Shown: positions 60,863 to 64,000 of the stretch, piece after piece
How the letters are laid out: every line of letters begins with the position of its first letter
How positions within the stretch are numbered: position 1 is the first letter of the stretch
Assembly: GCF_004193775.1 (NCBI RefSeq)
Contig: NC_041008.1
Coordinates: forward strand, 43,991,136 to 44,055,135
Direction of reading: 5' to 3'
DNA: 64,000 nucleotides
Source: Glycine soja
Taxonomy: Eukaryota; Streptophyta; Magnoliopsida; Fabales; Fabaceae
Program-made: the position numbers and the translations under genes
The notes under the pieces: generated by a model
The model's database searches: none
What the model saw: only the letters and a program-made list of their open reading frames with translations
What the model was told of the DNA's origin: nothing

Positions 60863-63077
60863 ATGATTCGCAGTTCATTTCTTGTTGTTTTGCTAACCTC
60901 CCTTTTACTCCTTCTCCTCATCCCAAGATCTTACTCTTCGGAGATCAATGTAACACAAACCTACACGAGCCCAAAATTTGAGTATGCTCTTCTGGAATTT
61001 CCTCTAAATATACAATATTTGGTGGCTGAATTCTACTTGATTGGTGCTAAGGGTTATGGATTAGATGCTTTTGCTCCAGGGTTAGCCCAGGGAGGACCCC
61101 CTCCCATTGGAGGCCAAAAGGCCAATCTGGATCCCCTCACAAAAGACTTCAGCTTGCAGAATGGTTTAGTTGCAACTGGACATTTGAGGTTCTGATCATC
61201 TCTCTAGTCTCTCTACACATTACATTTGTTTAGGGAGGGAAACTAGAAAAGAATATTTTGCATGGCATGTTTGTTCTTATTTTGGAAATGAATCTAATAT
61301 CTTTATTTTTAAGAAACAACCAATAATATGATGATTTTAATTTTGATAAAGTAAAGTGTTGTTTCATGGTTCCTTAATTTACAGGGCTATAAAGCGCGCA
61401 GTAAAAGGTTTCCCTAGGCCATTAATAAATCTAAACAAGGAATTATTTGCTCAAATTGTCGATCAAGCCTTTGGACAACCTTTGAATCCACCTTTTGATC
61501 CCTATGCCAATTCCTTGAACTACCAACTTGCGGCTTACATAACTACTTTAGTTGGCCCCGATATGTATGTTGGAATCATTCCAAAGCTTCAAAATACCGA
61601 GTCCAAAGAAGTAAGTGATCAATTTTTGAAGTTTTTTTTTACGATTTTGTTTACTTACTTGCTTAAAGAGTGCTTGCGTAATTTATTATTAAAAAAGGAC
61701 AAGGGTAAAAATATATTGACTTTTTTTTTTACTGAATTTCCCTAATTTTTTAAATGCTAAATATTTTTAAAAAAGAAATATTCTTTATTTTATATTTAAT
61801 GTATTTTTTTATTCCCTAATTATTATCTTTTAAAATTATTTAACACGTATCAAAATCAATCTTTTTATAATCACATGGAGGAGGGTTTTATTAATAGTTA
61901 ATTAGTTTAAGTAGTAGATAATTACGTATATTATTCTCTCAAAAGATTTCAGATTTGATATTTATTCATGGGAAAAAAAACTAATGGAATAAACAGTCTC
62001 TCTCTATATGTATAACTTACACCACTTATCTCTCTATATGTATAACTTACACCACTTATTTTTTTATAAAGAGTAAGTTAGAAAGTTAACAAAATTTATA
62101 GTCATAACCTACTAACTTACTTTTTATAAAAATTAAGTAGGCGTAAATTAATAAACTCATATATTGAGGGGAGGGAGAAAAAGAAGGAATCAAAGAATAA
62201 GTTTTTAGAGTTATTTTTTATTCTTATTATTTATTTTTTTGAAATCTAATGATTAGAATTAATATTTTAATATGTCATGTATATTGGATATGAAAGAACA
62301 GTGACTAAGTTTAGTAACATAAAGTTTGTTTCATCTTGTTAATTTTGGAGTCACTAAATTTTAGAGACGGGTGTTTTAAAAAAAATACACATATAAATTG
62401 TTTGTTCATAAATTTTATTTTTTCAAAAGGAAGATATAATAGAAGATAAACTTTTATTGTAAATATAAACTTTAGGGACACTAGATAAGCAAATAAAAAA
62501 TAGAAAGTATTTAACAAGAAAGACAACATTTATAATATAAATTAAAAGATAAAAATAATTTAGTATTTACTTTAATTTTAATATCCTCCATTTATTAATC
62601 GATACTTTTAAAATATTACTCAAATTTAATTTTTCATAGGAAGTATCACATTTTTTAAGAAAAGAAAGTACCAAATTATGTATATGTATATGTATATATG
62701 TGCAGGTTTTTGCTGGCCTTCTAGGAGCAGCAAGTGGCGGTCAAACAAGTATTCGAGCATATCTATACGAACGTTGGGACTCGCCGGTGCCACCATATAA
62801 AGTGACTGTGGCAGAGTTCACAAATCGCATTGCAGAACGAGCGAATAAGCTAGGAATGGAAGGAACCAAAACTGAGGGTATTGTAGTACCTCCATGGAAT
62901 GGTGCTGAAGGCAAAGTTTCAGGTAATGTGATTGGGGCCGACAAATATTCACTTTCATATGGAAGGACCCCAGAGGAAATATTAAGGATATCGTATGGGA
63001 GTGGCAATGAAACTATCCCAGGTGGCTTCTACCCTCATGGAGCAAATGGTCGTATAGCCCAATATTACTTTAATTAA
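60863..63077 (+). CDS. PCC13-62-type desiccation-related protein (ferritin-like domain)
   Basis: PCC13-62 was described from desiccation-tolerant Craterostigma; the family is secreted, has a ferritin-like helical domain and no settled biochemical role. Three exons (60863-61188, 61385-61610, 62706-63077) join in frame to 307 residues, normal for the family. A strong signal peptide (Leu-rich, residues 1 to about 26, ending PRSYSS) is followed by the ferritin-like part: LLEFPLNIQYLVAEFYLIGA, then FAPGLAQGGPPPIGGQKANL, RAIKRAVKGFPRP and FAQIVDQAFG. The C-terminal half has VFAGLLGAASGGQTSIRAYL, VAEFTNRIAERANKLG and the conserved GFYPHGANGRIAQ end. Helices carry the Glu residues expected of the fold, but metal binding cannot be judged. 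Intron 2 (about 1.1 kb) contains a 30-bp tandem duplication and a hairpin. It shares its exon pattern with the broken copy 3.8 kb upstream. Confidence 0.92.
62001..62060. repeat. Tandem duplication of a 30-bp unit
   Basis: TCTCTATATGTATAACTTAC followed by ACCACTTAT occurs twice in direct succession, identical but for the last base, inside intron 2 of the PCC13-62-like gene. Near-identity implies a recent event. Confidence 0.9.
62059..62132. repeat. Imperfect hairpin / MITE-like inverted repeat
   Basis: TTTTTATAAAGAGTAAGTTA on the left pairs with TAACTTACTTTTTATAAAAA on the right around a loop of about 16 bp, with few mismatches. It sits directly after the 30-bp duplication in intron 2. Confidence 0.6.
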
Positions 63078-63233
63078 TATGCCATAGTTATATAGTCTAT
63101 ATCTTGAAAGAGCTGTGCCAGGCGATGGCTGAAGTTTATAATAAGCAATATACATGTTGCATTGAACTGATCTGAAAATAAAATTGCCTCATGTCGATCG
63201 TACTCGCTTTAAAAATTTGCATATAATGTTACA
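63078..63233. other. 3' region of the PCC13-62-like gene
   Basis: Short non-coding stretch between the gene's stop and the tail of the LINE fragment. Confidence 0.5.
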
Positions 63234-64000
63234 TTTTTTTTTTTGGGGGGGGGGGGGGGGTCAACCAAATTAAAAGTATTTCATTAATATAATGGTACCG
63301 GTAGTACCTCTGCGTCATACAACATTGACAATATATTACATTAAAGTTTCTATATCCCACCGAAAGAATCCCAGCACAAATTACGTGCCATTCAATTCAA
63401 AGGTCCCCCCTCCCTGTAATAATGCACATCCTATTTTATTAAGTGCCATACTTGAAGCCCCGAAGTGACCCTGTGCAGAAAGCAATATCCTAGCATAGCA
63501 GAATTGCCCTATTACAACAACTTGGTGGTTTACATACCAATCATAAAAGGAGTGATTGAAAGTTTTTTTACTTTAGCAGACAACCACGACCATGATCTAA
63601 ATCGAAGTTGCTCCACCGTTTTCATCAAAGTCCAGCTGTTCCCCTTCAAAAATTATCCTGTTTCTATGGCACCAGATTGACCATACTGTAGCACACCAAA
63701 TTACCCTCCACAACTTTGTTTTTCTCTTCCCAAGCCAGAAGCAATTGTGCATAAAATAGTGTTGTATTGTTTCACAATGTTCCACTTGGTGTACACATCC
63801 AATCCATTTGTAGCAACTTTGCCATACTTCATGCGCAAATGGACATGCAAACAGCAAGTGGCCACTGTACGTCCTCCTCCTTCTCATGGCAGAATGGGCA
63901 TAGCTGGTCCTGCTGCAAACAATTCTAAAGAAAAAGTTAATAGAATTATCACGAGCTGTTCATGCAAAATATGCATGTTTAACCGAATAAGTTCTTGTTG
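63234..64000 (-). mobile_element. LINE 3' end with zf-RVT domain, continuing past the window
   Basis: On the minus strand 63887-63597 encodes HLLFACPFAHEVWQSCYKWI and WRVIWCATVWSIWCHRNRII, the zf-RVT region of plant LINE proteins. Just upstream, another frame gives CPFCHEKEE, the expected zinc-binding start, so a frameshift separates the two and the protein is broken. Downstream follow about 350 bp of untranslated tail and then, on the minus strand, C16 followed by A11 (plus strand T11 at 63234-63244 and G16 at 63245-63260), the probable poly(A) end. The 5' part lies beyond position 64000. Confidence 0.75.

Overview
The window reads as nuclear DNA of a dicot plant, most likely a legume such as soybean. 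The DNA is AT-rich, the genes carry GT-AG introns, and every intact gene belongs to a familiar land-plant family. The repeats, including a CTTAAGC-rich stretch, look like those of Glycine. The species call is inference; no marker in the window settles it.

Layout from left to right. A broken FAR1/FHY3-type gene lies at 343-1395. A six-exon alkaline/neutral invertase of GH100 (+) spans 5155-9716. A three-exon gibberellin 2-oxidase (-) spans 11686-15960. About 10.6 kb without a recognisable gene follows, marked by long (AT)n and (CT)n tracts. TAF9 (-, 26738-29135) has a LINE reverse-transcriptase remnant lying antisense in its single intron. A ten-exon SFR2 galactolipid galactosyltransferase of GH1 (+) spans 30818-35826. 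After a CTTAAGC-rich repeat come two DUF579 fragments in inverted orientation around 38.5-40.4 kb. A ten-exon serine carboxypeptidase-like gene (+, 41630-45257) is followed by a decayed tandem copy (46790-50245). Then come a DUF538 gene (-), a decayed copy and an intact copy of a PCC13-62-type desiccation-related ferritin-like gene (+), a Mutator-like element between them, and LINE fragments at 58.2-58.6 kb and at the right edge.

The genes do not form a pathway; this is an ordinary plant chromosomal neighbourhood. Two families (carboxypeptidase and PCC13-62) show the same pattern of tandem duplication followed by decay of one copy. In both cases exon-by-exon comparison shows what broke and which transposons landed afterwards. 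Several members (invertase, GA2ox, SFR2, PCC13-62-like) belong to families tied to sugar supply, growth control and freezing or drought stress, but nothing in the sequence shows they act together.

I did not find a new biological system. The most interesting structure is the near-identical inverted duplication of a DUF579 gene fragment with a loop of about 1.2 kb; such loci can give hairpin RNA and small RNAs against parent genes. The best-supported mobile element is a 937-bp Mutator-like element with a perfect 9-bp target-site duplication.
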